A stretch of 64,000 nt of DNA. It comes from Pseudomonas entomophila (GTDB lineage: Bacteria; Pseudomonadota; Gammaproteobacteria; Pseudomonadales; Pseudomonadaceae). The notes below the pieces were generated by a model, which was given only the letters and a program-made list of their open reading frames with translations, searched no databases and was not told where the DNA came from. Position 1 is the stretch's first letter. Every line of letters starts with the position of its first letter. Shown here one piece after another: positions 46,272 to 56,594 of the stretch. Where the stretch lies: positions 62,001 to 126,000 of the forward strand of contig NZ_JAAMQJ010000004.1 in the NCBI RefSeq assembly GCF_013523125.1. Direction: 5' to 3'. The translations under genes were made by a program, and so were the position numbers.

Positions 46272-47228
46272 TCACTTGCGCGCCACCATCACCGCACGGC
46301 GTGGCGCTGGCAGGCCTTCGACCGTGCGGGTCGGGTCGTTCGGGTCGAGGAAGTCGCTGAGCGACTGGTAACGCATCCAGGGCGTGCTGCGCTGCTCCTC
46401 GACCGGGGTGACGCTGACGTCCACGCAGCGCACGTCACTGAACCCGGCCCGGCGCATCAGGCGTGCCAGCGCCGGCACCGACGGTAGGAACCAGACGTTG
46501 CGCATCTGCGCGTAGCGGTCTTCCGGCACCAGCATCTGCTGTTCGTCGCCTTCGATGACCAGAGTTTCCAGCACCAGCTCACCGCCTTTGACCAGGCAGT
46601 CCCTCAGCGCCAGCAGATGCTCGATGGGCGAGCGGCGGTGATAGAACACGCCCATGGAGAACACGGTGTCGAAGCCTTCCAGTTGCGCGGGCAGTTCTTC
46701 GAGCGCGAAGGGCAGGTGCCAGGCAGGATGGTGCGGCAGGTAGCGCTGGACGGCCTGGAACTGGCAGAAGAACAGCCAGTTGGGGTCGATGCCGACGACC
46801 AGGTCGGCGCCTGCGCCGAGCATGCGCCACTGGTAGTAGCCGTTACCACAACCGACGTCCAGTACGCGTTTGCCGACCAGGTCCAGGTGTGGCGCCACGC
46901 GCGACCATTTCCAGTCCGAGCGCCACTCGGTGTCCACGTGCACCCCGAACAGGTCGAACGGCCCCTTGCGCCAGGGCGACAGGCCCATCAATGCAGCCTG
47001 CACCTGCTGGCGGGTGGCCTCGTCGCAGGCAGCGTCCAGGCGCACGCCGTCGATCAGGTCGACGGCGCTCGGGTGCAGGTCGGGGAGGGCATCGACAGCG
47101 GCCTGCCAGCGCGCCAGGTCACCGTGACCTTTCTGCAGTTTGGCCTCTAGCTGGGCGGGCAGGGTGGTAGCCCAGTGGGCCAGGGGTGTCGAAGCGAGGC
47201 GTTGGATCAGCGGCGAGAGATCGATCAT
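46272..47228 (-). CDS. cmoB: tRNA U34 carboxymethyltransferase CmoB
   Basis: Transfers the carboxymethyl group of carboxy-SAM to 5-hydroxyuridine-34 of tRNA, giving cmo5U. The 318 residues include the SAM-type motif [15 protein letters not shown] and [13 protein letters not shown]. The ATG at 47228 overlaps the cmoA stop (ATGA) and starts MIDLSPLIQ, the family N-terminus. A much longer open frame to 48056 runs through cmoA and is not used. Confidence 0.94.
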   Translation of the reverse strand: MIDLSPLIQRLASTPLAHWATTLPAQLEAKLQKGHGDLARWQAAVDALPDLHPSAVDLIDGVRLDAACDEATRQQVQAALMGLSPWRKGPFDLFGVHVDTEWRSDWKWSRVAPHLDLVGKRVLDVGCGNGYYQWRMLGAGADLVVGIDPNWLFFCQFQAVQRYLPHHPAWHLPFALEELPAQLEGFDTVFSMGVFYHRRSPIEHLLALRDCLVKGGELVLETLVIEGDEQQMLVPEDRYAQMRNVWFLPSVPALARLMRRAGFSDVRCVDVSVTPVEEQRSTPWMRYQSLSDFLDPNDPTRTVEGLPAPRRAVMVARK

Positions 47229-47968
47229 GGCAAGGCAATCAGGGAGGCGAAGTTGAGGCACTGGAACCAGGGCACGACGTGGGAGAAGCCCGCCGCCAGC
47301 AGGCGCTCGCGGTGGATCTCGAGGCTGTCCGGTTTCATCACGTGTTCGATGGCGCTGCGCTTCTGGGCGATTTCCAGATCGCTGTAGCCATTGGCGCGCT
47401 TGAAGTCCAGGTGCAGGTCGCCGAGCAGCGCCTGGGTCTGGGCGTCTTCGAAGCGCAGCTTCTCGGACAGGATCAGCGCCCCGCCGGGCAGCAGGGCCTG
47501 ACGGATGCGGCTCAGCAGGGCCAGACGCTCGTCGGGGGCGATGAACTGCAAGGTGAAGTTCATCGCTACCACCGACGCCGGCTCCAGCGGCAGGGCCAGG
47601 ATGTCGGCCTCCAGCACCTGGACCGGCAGCAGCTCCTGGAACATCGAGTCCTGCGCTGTCAGGTACTGGCGGCAGCGTTCGACCATGGCGGCCGAATTGT
47701 CCACGGCCACCACCCGGCAACCCTCGACACGGACGTGCCGGCGCAATGCCTGGGTGACCGCGCCGAGGGATGCACCCAGGTCGTACAGCGCCGTGCCCGG
47801 CTGGGCGAAACGCGCGGCGACCACGCCGAGGTTTTCCACGATGGTCGGGTAGCCAGGCACGGAGCGCTTGATCATGTCCGGGAACACCCGCACCACGTCC
47901 TCGTTGAACACGAAGTCGGGCACTTGCTCCAAGGGTTGGGCAAAGAGGCGATCGGGGTCTTGGCTCAC
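47225..47968 (-). CDS. cmoA: Carboxy-SAM synthase CmoA
   Basis: Makes carboxy-S-adenosylmethionine from SAM and prephenate for CmoB. The 247 residues contain [20 protein letters not shown], the SAM motif [15 protein letters not shown], and MNFTLQFI. It is translationally coupled to cmoB. The gap to the upstream lon 3' end contains heptamer repeats rather than a gene. Confidence 0.94.
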   Translation of the reverse strand: MSQDPDRLFAQPLEQVPDFVFNEDVVRVFPDMIKRSVPGYPTIVENLGVVAARFAQPGTALYDLGASLGAVTQALRRHVRVEGCRVVAVDNSAAMVERCRQYLTAQDSMFQELLPVQVLEADILALPLEPASVVAMNFTLQFIAPDERLALLSRIRQALLPGGALILSEKLRFEDAQTQALLGDLHLDFKRANGYSDLEIAQKRSAIEHVMKPDSLEIHRERLLAAGFSHVVPWFQCLNFASLIALP

Positions 47969-48044
47969 GGCGGTTCCAGAGTGAATCGGGAAAAGGGCGG
48001 CATTCTAGCCGAAGCGCCCTTGCCGTGCATCGGTTGGGGGGAGC

Positions 48045-48123
48045 TTGGAGCCACAAGCTTCAAGCCTCAAGCTGAACGGTGTCGGCTTGTAGCTTGTAGC
48101 TTGTAGCTTGTAGCTCGCAGCTT
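48045..48123. repeat. Heptamer repeat cluster downstream of lon
   Basis: Four perfect copies of GCTTGTA at 48085-48112 and a fifth variant GCTCGCA are faced by inverted, degenerate units AAGCTTC-AAGCCTC-AAGCTGA at about 48054-48074. This gives a palindromic cluster with a short central spacer. Its unit differs by one base from the lepA-side unit (GCTTGCA when written in the same register). Confidence 0.8.
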
Positions 48124-48126
48124 CAC

Positions 48127-50547
48127 TCAGGCAAACAACACTTTGGCCACATCACCGTAGCGCTTGGCGAAATGCACGGTCAGGCCTTCGCGCAGGTAAT
48201 CCGGCAGCTCTTCGAAATCCCCGCGGTTGGCGTCCGGCAGGATCAGCTCGAAGAGCTTCTGCCGACGGGCCGCGATGACCTTCTCGCGCACGCCGCCGAT
48301 CGGCAGTACCTGCCCGGTCAGGGTCAGTTCGCCGGTCATGGCCACGCCGCGCTTGGGCGCCTGGTCACGGGCCAGCGACAACAGCGCGCTGGCCATGGTG
48401 ATGCCCGCGCTCGGGCCGTCCTTGGGCGTCGCGCCTTCCGGTACGTGCAGGTGAATGAACGCCTCGTCGAAGAACGCCGGATCGCCGCCGAACTGCGTGA
48501 GGTTCGAGCTGACATAGCTGTAGGCGATTTCGGCCGACTCCTTCATCACGTCGCCGAGCTTGCCGGTCAACTTGAAGCCGCGGTTGAGGGTGTGCACCCG
48601 GTTGGCTTCGATCGGCAGGGTAGCCCCGCCCATGCTGGTCCAGGCCAGGCCGGTGATCACGCCCTTGCCTTCCAGCACCTGCTCGCTGCGGAACACCGGG
48701 ATGCCGAGCGCGGCTTCCAGGTCCTTCGGACCGATCTTCAGCTTGGCCTTGGGGTCTTCCAGCAGTTTGAGCACGGCCTTGCGCACCAGCTTGCCCAGCT
48801 GCTTCTCGAGCTGGCGCACGCCGGCCTCGCGGGCATAGCCGTCGATCACCAGGCGCAAGGCACTGTCGCTGATGCTCAGGCTGGACTTGGCGACGCCGGC
48901 CTTGGCCAGTTGCTTGGGCCACAGGTGACGCTTGGCGATGGCCAGCTTCTCTTCGGTGATGTAGCCGGACAGGCGTATCACTTCCATGCGGTCGAGCAGC
49001 GGACCGGGGATCGAGTCGAGGGTGTTGGCCGTGCAGACGAACAGCACCTTGGACAGGTCCAGGCGCAGGTCCAGGTAATGGTCGAGAAAGTCGACGTTCT
49101 GCTCCGGATCGAGGGTCTCGAGCAGGGCCGAGGCTGGGTCGCCCTGGTAGCTCTGGCCCATCTTGTCGATCTCGTCGAGCATGATGACCGGGTTCATCAC
49201 TTCGACGTCCTTCAGCGCCTGCACCAGCTTGCCCGGCTGGGCACCGATGTAGGTACGCCGGTGCCCCTTGATCTCGGCCTCGTCGCGCATGCCGCCGACG
49301 CTGAACCGGTAGAACGGTCGGCCCAGGGACTCGGCGATGGACTTGCCGATGCTGGTCTTGCCCACGCCCGGCGGGCCGACCAGTAGCACGATGGAGCCGC
49401 TGATCTCGCCTTTCCAGGCGCCGACGGCGAGGAACTCGAGGATGCGGTCCTTGATGTCGTTCAGCCCGGCATGGTGCTGGTCGAGCACCTTGCGCGCGTG
49501 CTTGAGGTCCAGCTTGTCCTTGCCGTACACCCCCCACGGCAACGCGGTGGCCCAGTCCAGGTAGTTGCGGGTGACGGCGTACTCCGGCGAGCCGGTCTCG
49601 AGAATGGCGAGCTTGCCCATCTCTTCGTCGATGCGCTTCTGCGCGGCCGGCGGCAGGGTCTTGCCTTCCAGGCGCTGCTCGAACTGCTCGAGGTCGGCGC
49701 TGCGGTCGTCCTTGGTCAGGCCCAGCTCCTGCTGGATGACCTTGAGCTGCTCCTTGAGGAAGAACTGGCGCTGGTGCTCGCCGATCTGCCGGTTGACCTC
49801 GGCGGAGATCTCGTTCTGCAGGTGCGCGACCTCGACCTCCTTGCGCAGCATCGGCAGGACTTTCTCCATGCGCTTGAGCATCGGCACGCAGTCGAGCACT
49901 TCCTGCAGTTGCAGGCCGGTGGCCGAGGTCAGGGCGGCGGCGAAGTCGGTCAGCGGGGAAGGGTCGTTGGGGCTGAAGCGGTTGAGGTAGTTCTTCAGCT
50001 CTTCGCTGTAGAGCGGGTTGAGCGGCAGCAGCTCCTTGATCGCGTTGATCAGGGCCATGCCGTAGGCCTTGATCTCGTCGGTCGGCTCGGACAACTGGCG
50101 TGGGTATTCGACCTCCACCAGATAGGGCGGACGGTGGTGCTTGAGCCAGGTGCGGATGCGCACGCGGGTCAGGCCCTGGGCGACGAACTGCAGCTTGCCG
50201 TTCTCGCGGCTGGCGTGGTGCACCTTGACCAGGGTGCCGTACTCGGGGAGCGCGGAGGTGTCGAAGTGGCGATGATCTTCCGGCGGCGTGTCCATGAAGA
50301 ACAATGCCAGCGAGTGGTGCGGCGTCTTGGCGACCAGGTCGAGCGTTTCGGCCCAGGGCTCTTCGTTGACGATGACCGGCAGCACTTGCGCGGGGAAGAA
50401 CGGACGATTGTGGATCGGAATCACATAGACCTTGTCCGGCAACTGCTGGCCGGGCAGGGCCAGGTGCTGCCCCGAGACGTCCTGGGCATCAATGTGTTCG
50501 ACTTCGTGTTCTTCGGGATGATCCGGGTAGTCCTGCTGGTCGCTCAT
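48127..50547 (-). CDS. lon: ATP-dependent protease Lon
   Basis: Cytosolic AAA+ serine protease degrading misfolded and regulatory proteins. The 806 residues have the LonN substrate domain, a coiled-coil region, Walker A GPPGVGKTS and the proteolytic serine S713 in PKDGPSAG with a downstream catalytic lysine. P. putida-type genomes carry two lon genes; this one, next to gcd, appears to be the second. AGGTG is five bases before the ATG. Confidence 0.94.
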   Translation of the reverse strand: MSDQQDYPDHPEEHEVEHIDAQDVSGQHLALPGQQLPDKVYVIPIHNRPFFPAQVLPVIVNEEPWAETLDLVAKTPHHSLALFFMDTPPEDHRHFDTSALPEYGTLVKVHHASRENGKLQFVAQGLTRVRIRTWLKHHRPPYLVEVEYPRQLSEPTDEIKAYGMALINAIKELLPLNPLYSEELKNYLNRFSPNDPSPLTDFAAALTSATGLQLQEVLDCVPMLKRMEKVLPMLRKEVEVAHLQNEISAEVNRQIGEHQRQFFLKEQLKVIQQELGLTKDDRSADLEQFEQRLEGKTLPPAAQKRIDEEMGKLAILETGSPEYAVTRNYLDWATALPWGVYGKDKLDLKHARKVLDQHHAGLNDIKDRILEFLAVGAWKGEISGSIVLLVGPPGVGKTSIGKSIAESLGRPFYRFSVGGMRDEAEIKGHRRTYIGAQPGKLVQALKDVEVMNPVIMLDEIDKMGQSYQGDPASALLETLDPEQNVDFLDHYLDLRLDLSKVLFVCTANTLDSIPGPLLDRMEVIRLSGYITEEKLAIAKRHLWPKQLAKAGVAKSSLSISDSALRLVIDGYAREAGVRQLEKQLGKLVRKAVLKLLEDPKAKLKIGPKDLEAALGIPVFRSEQVLEGKGVITGLAWTSMGGATLPIEANRVHTLNRGFKLTGKLGDVMKESAEIAYSYVSSNLTQFGGDPAFFDEAFIHLHVPEGATPKDGPSAGITMASALLSLARDQAPKRGVAMTGELTLTGQVLPIGGVREKVIAARRQKLFELILPDANRGDFEELPDYLREGLTVHFAKRYGDVAKVLFA

Positions 50548-50674
50548 GGGGCACCTGCGTGAATGGCTATGGTGCTTAGATGGGGGGATCGGGGGTGGGT
50601 TTCAAGTTTCGCCACGTCGGGAGGTGAATGACCGTCAGCCTGTGGTCTGCACTTTTCCTCGGCGTCGGCGCAGG

Positions 50675-50804
50675 CCTCATCGCTGGCAAGCCAGCTCCCA
50701 CAGGCAGGGCCGACAATGCACGCTCGGAACGCGAATCGGCTTGGGGTTAGGGCGTTTTCAGAAGAAGACTTGGCCCGGGGTGGGAGCTGGCTTGCCAGCG
50801 ATGG
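50675..50804. repeat. Inverted REP pair, AGCTGGC variant
   Basis: TCGCTGGCAAGCCAGCTCCC (within 50675-50704) and its reverse complement GGGAGCTGGCTTGCCAGCGA (within 50779-50804) face each other. The stem core is AGCTGGC/GCCAGCT rather than AGCGGGC/GCCCGCT of the pair at 3834-3987; a compensatory change keeps pairing. They lie in the 356-base gap between gcd and lon; nothing else is seen there apart from the presumed lon promoter on the minus strand. Confidence 0.8.
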
Positions 50805-50903
50805 AGGTCATCCAGTCGACGAGGCGGGTGCAAGCGTGCACCCGACTCCCGAACGGCGCGCGATCGTGCGAAGAGCGAGCCGTGCGGCCCGCCCTCGAAG
50901 GTT

Positions 50904-53309
50904 TCAGCGCAGCTTGTAGGCGATGATATAGTCGCCCATGCGCGTACCCAGCGATCCGTGGCCGCCGGCGGTGATCAGCACGTACTGCGCGCCGTCCTTG
51001 CCGGTGTAGGTCATCGGGGTGGCCTGGCCGCCTGCTGGCAGACGGCCTTTCCACAGCTCTTTGCCGTTGTTCACGTCATAGGCGCGCAGGTACTGGTCCA
51101 GCGTGCCGCTGAGGAACGCCACGCCACCGGCGGTGACGATCGAGCCGCCCATGCTCGGCACGCCGACCGGCAGTCCGATCGGCACCGGGGTGCTGTCACG
51201 GGTGGTGCCGTTCTTGTGCTTCCAGACCACTTTGTGGGTGAACAGGTCGATGGCGGCCACATAGCCCCAGGCCGGTGCCTGGCAGGGCAGGCCGAACGGC
51301 GACAGGAACGGGTGCATGATCACCGCATACGGTGCGCCGGTGTTGGGCTGCACGCCGCTGGTCTCGCTTTCGCGATGGCTACCGGCTTCGACCTTGTCAC
51401 GTGGCACCATCTTGGAGACGAAGGCCATGTAGTTCGGCGAGGTGAACAGCAGCTGGCGCACCGGATCGACCGACACACCGCCCCAGTTGAACACCCCAAC
51501 GTTGCCTGGGTAGACCAGCGAGCCCTGCTCGGACGGCGGGGTGTACTGGCCTTCGTAGCGCAGCTGGCGGAACTGGATCCGGCACAACATCTGGTCGAAC
51601 GGGGTGGCACCCCACATCGCGCGTTCGTTCAGCTCAGGGCCCAGCAGGTTCAGGTCTGAACGGGCCTGGGTCGGTGCGGTGTGATCACCCTCGACAGCGC
51701 CTTGCGGCACGGGGATCTCGCGAATCGGCACGATCGGCGTACCGTCGCGGCGGTCGAGCACATACAGGCTGCCCTGCTTGGTCGGTGCGATGATCGCCGG
51801 CTTGATGCCGTCGTCGGTCTTCAGGTGCACCAGCGTCGGCTGGCTGCCCACGTCCATGTCCCACAGGTCGTGGTGCGTGAACTGGTAGTTCCAGCGAACT
51901 TTGCCGTCGGCCAGGTTCAGCGCGACGATGCCGGCGCTGAAGCGCTCGGCGCCCGGGGTACGGTCGCCGCCCCACTGGTCGGGCATCTGATTGCCCAGGG
52001 GCAGGTAGACCATGCCCAGGGTCTCGTCGACGCTGGCCAAGGACCACATGTTCGCCGAGTTGCGGCTGTAGGTCTGGCCGGCGGGCAGCGGGCTGGTGTC
52101 GTCCGGGTTGTTGCTGTCCCAGTTCCAGACCAAGTGGCCGTCGTGCACGTCATAGGCACGAATCACGCCCGATGGCTCGTCGGTCGACTCGTTGTCGGTG
52201 ACGTGGCCGCCGATGATCACCAGGTTACGGGTGATGGCAACCGGCGAGGTGGAGTAGTACCCACCCGGGGTGAACGGACCGATGCCTTGCTTGAGGTCGA
52301 CCACGCCCTGGTTGGCGAAGCCTTCGCAGACCTTGCCGGTGTCGGCGTTGAGGGCGATCAGACGCGCGTCGGCGGTCGGCAGGTACAGGCGGCGAGGACA
52401 GGCACGTGCGACGTCCTGACCTGCGGCAGAGATCTGCGGGGCCGGGCTGCCATCACGGCTGACGTAGTTGTTCTCGTCGTAGTAGGAGACGCCACGGCAG
52501 GTCATGTGGGCGAAGCCCTTGAAGCCGACCGGGCTCTTGAGGTGCGGGTCGTAGCGCCAGAGTTCCTTGCCGGTGTCCGGGTCCAGCGCCAGCACCTGGC
52601 TATGCGCGGTGCAGGCATACAGCTTGCCGTTGACCTTCAGCGGGGTGTTCTCGTTGGTGATCTCCACCGGATCGTCGTCACGCGGCATGTCGCCGGTGCG
52701 GATGCGCCAGGCTTCTTCCAGGCGGGACACGTTCTGCGGCGTGATCTGGCGCAGTGGCGAGTAGCGATCGCCATGTTCGGTCCGGCCATAGGCCTGCCAG
52801 TCGCCCTCGGGCATCGACGGCGCGGCGCTGGCCATCTCGCTGGTGTCGCGGCCCAGCTCGCCCTGGATCTCGCCAGGGTGGGTGAACTGGCTACCGATTG
52901 CCGATGCACCGGAGGCGATGACCGCCACGCTGAGCACGGCCACGTTGGCCTTGGCCGAGGAGCCGACCAGTGGGCGACGTGCCCACGGCAGCAACAGCAG
53001 CACGCCGAACACGAACCAGAGCGACAGGCGCGGCACCAGTTGCCACCAGTCCAGGCCCACTTCCCACAGCGCCCAGACGGTACTGGCCAGCAGGAACACG
53101 CCATACAGGCCCAGGCCGAGACGGCGGCGGGCCAACAGCAGGATGCCCGAGAGCGCCAGACCGGCGCCCCCCAGCAGGTAATACAGCGACCCGTCCAGCT
53201 GGACGAGGGTCAGGCCGCCCGCCACCAGGGCCAGGCCCATCAGTAGCAGCAGCACGCCTAGCAGGCGCGGTAGCCATAGGGTTTCAGGTTTGGCACTCGC
53301 AGTGCTCAT
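50904..53309 (-). CDS. gcd: Membrane PQQ-dependent glucose dehydrogenase
   Basis: Oxidises glucose to gluconate in the periplasm and passes electrons to ubiquinone. The 801 residues have five N-terminal membrane helices (about 10-140) and an eight-bladed PQQ propeller, with blade motifs such as DPDTGKELWRYDPHL and NNGKELWKGRLPAGG, and the active-site region GGHVTDNES. The start MSTASAKPETLWLP at 53309 has GGAG about ten bases upstream; a longer frame to 53435 is not supported. PQQ synthesis genes are not in the window. Confidence 0.94.
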   Translation of the reverse strand: MSTASAKPETLWLPRLLGVLLLLMGLALVAGGLTLVQLDGSLYYLLGGAGLALSGILLLARRRLGLGLYGVFLLASTVWALWEVGLDWWQLVPRLSLWFVFGVLLLLPWARRPLVGSSAKANVAVLSVAVIASGASAIGSQFTHPGEIQGELGRDTSEMASAAPSMPEGDWQAYGRTEHGDRYSPLRQITPQNVSRLEEAWRIRTGDMPRDDDPVEITNENTPLKVNGKLYACTAHSQVLALDPDTGKELWRYDPHLKSPVGFKGFAHMTCRGVSYYDENNYVSRDGSPAPQISAAGQDVARACPRRLYLPTADARLIALNADTGKVCEGFANQGVVDLKQGIGPFTPGGYYSTSPVAITRNLVIIGGHVTDNESTDEPSGVIRAYDVHDGHLVWNWDSNNPDDTSPLPAGQTYSRNSANMWSLASVDETLGMVYLPLGNQMPDQWGGDRTPGAERFSAGIVALNLADGKVRWNYQFTHHDLWDMDVGSQPTLVHLKTDDGIKPAIIAPTKQGSLYVLDRRDGTPIVPIREIPVPQGAVEGDHTAPTQARSDLNLLGPELNERAMWGATPFDQMLCRIQFRQLRYEGQYTPPSEQGSLVYPGNVGVFNWGGVSVDPVRQLLFTSPNYMAFVSKMVPRDKVEAGSHRESETSGVQPNTGAPYAVIMHPFLSPFGLPCQAPAWGYVAAIDLFTHKVVWKHKNGTTRDSTPVPIGLPVGVPSMGGSIVTAGGVAFLSGTLDQYLRAYDVNNGKELWKGRLPAGGQATPMTYTGKDGAQYVLITAGGHGSLGTRMGDYIIAYKLR

Positions 53310-53481
53310 CGTCGATTGTCTCCATCGGCCCGGGGGTGGGCATGACGTTGAAAGGAATGGGTGAAACGAAAGGTGGGCAAGCCTACAGCCTGTTTCGTTT
53401 CTGGCAACCAATTTAAACAAATTGTTCCTTGTCATGACGCTAGCAGCGGATGTAAGGAAGGGCCAGTCGAGGGGAGAAGGA

Positions 53482-53506
53482 CGCCGGAATGTCAGGTATT
53501 CCGGCG
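53482..53506 (-). terminator. Stem-loop after the ZnuD-like receptor gene
   Basis: CGCCGGAAT (53482-53490) and ATTCCGGCG (53498-53506) form a perfect 9-bp stem with a seven-base loop just beyond the receptor stop on the minus strand. It is followed by a pyrimidine-rich CCTTCTCCCC tract rather than a clean T-run. Confidence 0.6.
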
Positions 53507-53519
53507 CAGGGGAAAGGCG

Positions 53520-55526
53520 TCAGAACGAGGTGCGCAGACCGACCTCGACGCTGCGGCCGGGGGCCGGCGCGATGTCACGCAGGATCGAGCTGGCGTAGCG
53601 TACGGTCTGGTCGGTGAGGTTCTCACCCCGCACGAAGGCCAGCCACTGACTCTGGCCGACCTCGAACCGGTACCCGAGGCTGGCGCCGAGCGTGGTGTAG
53701 CCGTCGGTCGAGGTGTCGTTGGCCGGCGTGCGATGCTGGGCGGCGGCATGCTGCACGTCGACCCGCGCCTGCCAGCGGTCCAGCGACCAGAGCAGGCCGC
53801 TGTTCACGCGAAGCGGCGCGATGCGTGGCAGCGGCTCGTCGGTGTCGAGGTTCTGCGCGCGCGTATAGTCGCCGGAGAGTTCCAGGGCGAAGCGGCCGTA
53901 GCGGTTTTCCAGCAACTGCCAGCGATCCTGCGCCTCGACACCATAGAAGCGCGCACGCACGCCTTCATACGCATATTCAGGCAGGTCTTCATCGTCCTCC
54001 CCCTCGCGCAGGTTGCCCGTGCCGATCAGCCCGATGTAGTTGCCAAAGTGGCTGTAGAAAACGCCCACACTGCCCACATGGGTGCCATTGTCGAAGCGCA
54101 GCGCCAGGTCGGCCGAGACGGCGCGCTCCTTGCCCAGGTCGGCATCGCCGAGTTCATAGGCGCCGGTGGCCACGTGCGCACCGTTGGCGTACAGCTCGTA
54201 GAAGGTCGGTGCGCGCTCGGTGTAGGCCAGGTTGGCGGCCAGCGACCAGACCGGGTCGAGCTGATAGACCGCGCCCGAGGACAGGCTGCCCGTGGTGAAG
54301 CGGCTGGCCGTGTCGAGCGCGGCGAAGGTGTCGTTGCCTTGGGCGTCCGGGTCGACCCGTGTGTGTTCCAGGCGCGCGCCGAGGCTCAGGTCCAGGCGTT
54401 CGGTCGCTTTCCACTGTTCGAGCAGAAAGAGCGCGGCGGTGTCGGTGTCGGTATGCGGCACGAAGGCTTCTTCGCCCAGCGCGGAGAACTCGCTGCGTGC
54501 GACCTGCGCGCCGATCACGCCTTCCACCGGACCGAACGGTCGGTGCCGTGCCTCGACACGGGCCTCGTAGCCCTTGTTCTTGAAGGTGGTGTTGACCTCA
54601 CCGTCTTCGATCTCGCGGTGCTGGTAGTCGGTGTAGCCGGCATCGAACTTGACCGAGCTGAACACGCCTTCGAGGTCGCGGAGTTCCGAGGCGAAGGCGT
54701 AGTGGTCCTGTTCCATGTCCAGGCGCACACCGGGCTCGGCTACCGAGCCGTAGTTGCCGTCGTAGCGACTGTAGGACAGCCCGGCGTAGCCATGGTCCCA
54801 GTGGTAGGCCCCGCCGACGGCCCCGCCGTCCTGCCGCCCATCGCTGTTGTCCAGCCGGTGCCGACTGCCGGGGACTTCGTCGGTGCGCACGTGGGCGCTG
54901 CGGGCATGGCCGGGAATGCGCAGGTCATCGAACTGACGGCTGTTGGCATCGATGTGCAACGCGAAGGTGCCATCCCCAGCTTCCAGTTTGCCCGCGCGGC
55001 TGCGGGTCGTGCCGGCGCCGCCGTAGCGCAGTTCGCCCGAGCCCTGGATGCCCTCGATGGGGGCGTCGGGAATGCGATTGTCGAAGGTGTTGATCACGCC
55101 GCCGATGGCGCTGCCGCCATACAGCAAGGCCGCCGGCCCGCGTACCACCTCGATGCGCTCGACCGTGTTCGGGTCCAGCGGCACGGCATGGTCGTAGGAC
55201 AGCGACGAGGCGTCCAGGGCGCCCACGCCGTTGCGCAAGAGGCGAATGCGGTCGCCGTCGAGGCCGCGAATGACCGGACGACTGGCGCCAGGCCCGAACC
55301 AGGTGGAGGCAATGCCGGGCTGGCGGTTGAGCGTTTCGCCGAGGCTGCCATGCTGCTGTCGGGTCAAGTCCTCACCGTCGAGCACGGTACTGGGGCTTGC
55401 CAGTGGGTGATTGCCCAAGGGGTTGGCCGTGATGACCTGAGGAGCGAGTTCGATCGCCTGGGCGGACAACGACATCATGCACAGTGCAGCGGCAAGGGGC
55501 GACAGGCGCAAAGGGGAAGCGGACAT
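53520..55526 (-). CDS. TonB-dependent receptor, ZnuD-like (probable zinc uptake)
   Basis: A 668-residue outer-membrane receptor with a signal peptide (cleavage near SAQAIE), a plug starting [20 protein letters not shown] in part, [21 protein letters not shown], and a barrel ending VEVGLRTSF. There is no STN domain. The plug is that of the ZnuD/PA0781 group, and a Zur-like palindrome lies just upstream, so zinc is the likeliest cargo; heme or copper remain possible. The ATG at 55526 lacks an ideal ribosome site; a TTG at 55538 is an alternative. Confidence 0.82.
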   Translation of the reverse strand: MSASPLRLSPLAAALCMMSLSAQAIELAPQVITANPLGNHPLASPSTVLDGEDLTRQQHGSLGETLNRQPGIASTWFGPGASRPVIRGLDGDRIRLLRNGVGALDASSLSYDHAVPLDPNTVERIEVVRGPAALLYGGSAIGGVINTFDNRIPDAPIEGIQGSGELRYGGAGTTRSRAGKLEAGDGTFALHIDANSRQFDDLRIPGHARSAHVRTDEVPGSRHRLDNSDGRQDGGAVGGAYHWDHGYAGLSYSRYDGNYGSVAEPGVRLDMEQDHYAFASELRDLEGVFSSVKFDAGYTDYQHREIEDGEVNTTFKNKGYEARVEARHRPFGPVEGVIGAQVARSEFSALGEEAFVPHTDTDTAALFLLEQWKATERLDLSLGARLEHTRVDPDAQGNDTFAALDTASRFTTGSLSSGAVYQLDPVWSLAANLAYTERAPTFYELYANGAHVATGAYELGDADLGKERAVSADLALRFDNGTHVGSVGVFYSHFGNYIGLIGTGNLREGEDDEDLPEYAYEGVRARFYGVEAQDRWQLLENRYGRFALELSGDYTRAQNLDTDEPLPRIAPLRVNSGLLWSLDRWQARVDVQHAAAQHRTPANDTSTDGYTTLGASLGYRFEVGQSQWLAFVRGENLTDQTVRYASSILRDIAPAPGRSVEVGLRTSF

Positions 55527-55559
55527 GGAAGGGAGCAATCCTGGAAAAGTGAACGTTCC

Positions 55560-55572
55560 GTTACACTATAAC
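55560..55572. promoter_or_regulatory. Zur-like operator of the receptor gene
   Basis: GTTACACTATAAC is a near-perfect palindrome (one mismatched pair) matching the gamma-proteobacterial Zur motif GTTATA-N-TATAAC except at two positions. It lies 33 bases before the receptor ATG, where bound Zn-Zur would repress. Confidence 0.6.
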
Positions 55573-55710
55573 ATCCTATTTGTAAGAATTAGTTACATTG
55601 TTACAGGCCCGCGTTCTCGAACGTGCTTTCTCCGACGTGTCCATGCCGCACTGCCTCACGTGTGCATCGACTGGTGTATCGTGGCGTGCTTTGACTCATT
55701 GGAGACACGC

Positions 55711-55932
55711 ATGGGCACCGCTCAGCACGCTGCACTGCACGGCAAGACCCTGGCACAGATCCTGACCACGCTGGTCGAGCACTACCAGTGGGAGGGCCTG
55801 GCTCAACGCATCGATGTTCGGTGCTTCAAGAGCGACCCCAGCCTGAAGTCGAGCCTGACGTTCCTGCGCAAGACGCCGTGGGCACGGGAAAAGGTCGAGC
55901 AGTTGTACGTCGACCTGTGCACGGCACGCTGA
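55711..55932 (+). CDS. VF530 family (DUF2132) small protein
   Basis: A 73-residue protein with the family core [22 protein letters not shown] and a preceding [23 protein letters not shown]. The family adopts a DNA-binding-like helical fold named from a Vibrio structure; its role is unknown. GGAG is seven bases before the ATG. Its stop overlaps the next start (TGATG), so the two are translated together. Confidence 0.85.
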   Translation: MGTAQHAALHGKTLAQILTTLVEHYQWEGLAQRIDVRCFKSDPSLKSSLTFLRKTPWAREKVEQLYVDLCTAR

Positions 55933-56582
55933 TGCCCCGACACCCCTGGCTGACACTCGGCGCCTGGCTGGGCTGGTTCGGCCTGGTGGTGCAGGTGTAC
56001 CTGGTGTTGCTGGCGCGCTGGGAGCAGCAGGCCAGCCTGGTGGGTGGGCTGATCAGCGTGTTCAGCTATTTCACCGTGCTCACCAACACCCTCGTCGCCA
56101 CGACGTTGAGCCATGCCGCGTTCGGTCGCCCAGGCCCTGCGCGTCGCTTCTTCCTGTCACCGGGCGTCAGCACCTGCATCGCGGCGAGCATCGTGCTGGT
56201 GGCGCTGACCTACAGCCTGCTGCTGCGCCAGCTCTGGACGCCCACGGGATGGCAGTGGGTGGCTGACGAACTGCTGCACGACATCCTGCCGGTGCTGTTC
56301 GTCCTGTACTGGTGGCGCGTCGTGCCCAAGGGGACGTTGCGGCCCTGGCACCTGGTCGCAGGGTGCCTGTATCCGGCGATCTACTTTCTGTTCGTGCTGT
56401 GGCGCGGGCACGAAATCGGCGTCTATCCCTACCCGTTCGTCGACGTCGCGACACTCGGCTACCCCCGGGTGATGCTCAACGCCAGCGCCGTGCTCGCCAG
56501 TTTTCTGGGCATCGGCACGCTCCTGCTGTGGCTCGATCGTCGGCTGGGCGCGCGTCGTTCGGCAGCACCCGGCCTCGACTAG
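55932..56582 (+). CDS. Pr6Pr family membrane protein
   Basis: A 216-residue integral membrane protein with about six helices. It resembles the Pr6Pr (FAR-17a/AIG1-like) family: ISVFSYFTVLTNTLVATTL near residue 40, LHDILPVLFVLYWWRVVPKG in the middle, and YPYPFVDVATLGYPRVMLN near 175. Eukaryotic relatives hydrolyse fatty-acid esters of hydroxy fatty acids with a Thr/His pair, but activity in bacteria is unproven. It is coupled to the VF530 gene. Confidence 0.78.
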   Translation: MPRHPWLTLGAWLGWFGLVVQVYLVLLARWEQQASLVGGLISVFSYFTVLTNTLVATTLSHAAFGRPGPARRFFLSPGVSTCIAASIVLVALTYSLLLRQLWTPTGWQWVADELLHDILPVLFVLYWWRVVPKGTLRPWHLVAGCLYPAIYFLFVLWRGHEIGVYPYPFVDVATLGYPRVMLNASAVLASFLGIGTLLLWLDRRLGARRSAAPGLD

Positions 56583-56594
56583 AAGCGCGCCCGT

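Noticed and set aside
46272..48056. Minus-strand 594-codon frame that would extend cmoB upstream
   Set aside because: The extension runs through cmoA in another frame and is arginine/proline rich; CmoB begins MIDLSPLIQ at 47228 with an ATGA overlap.
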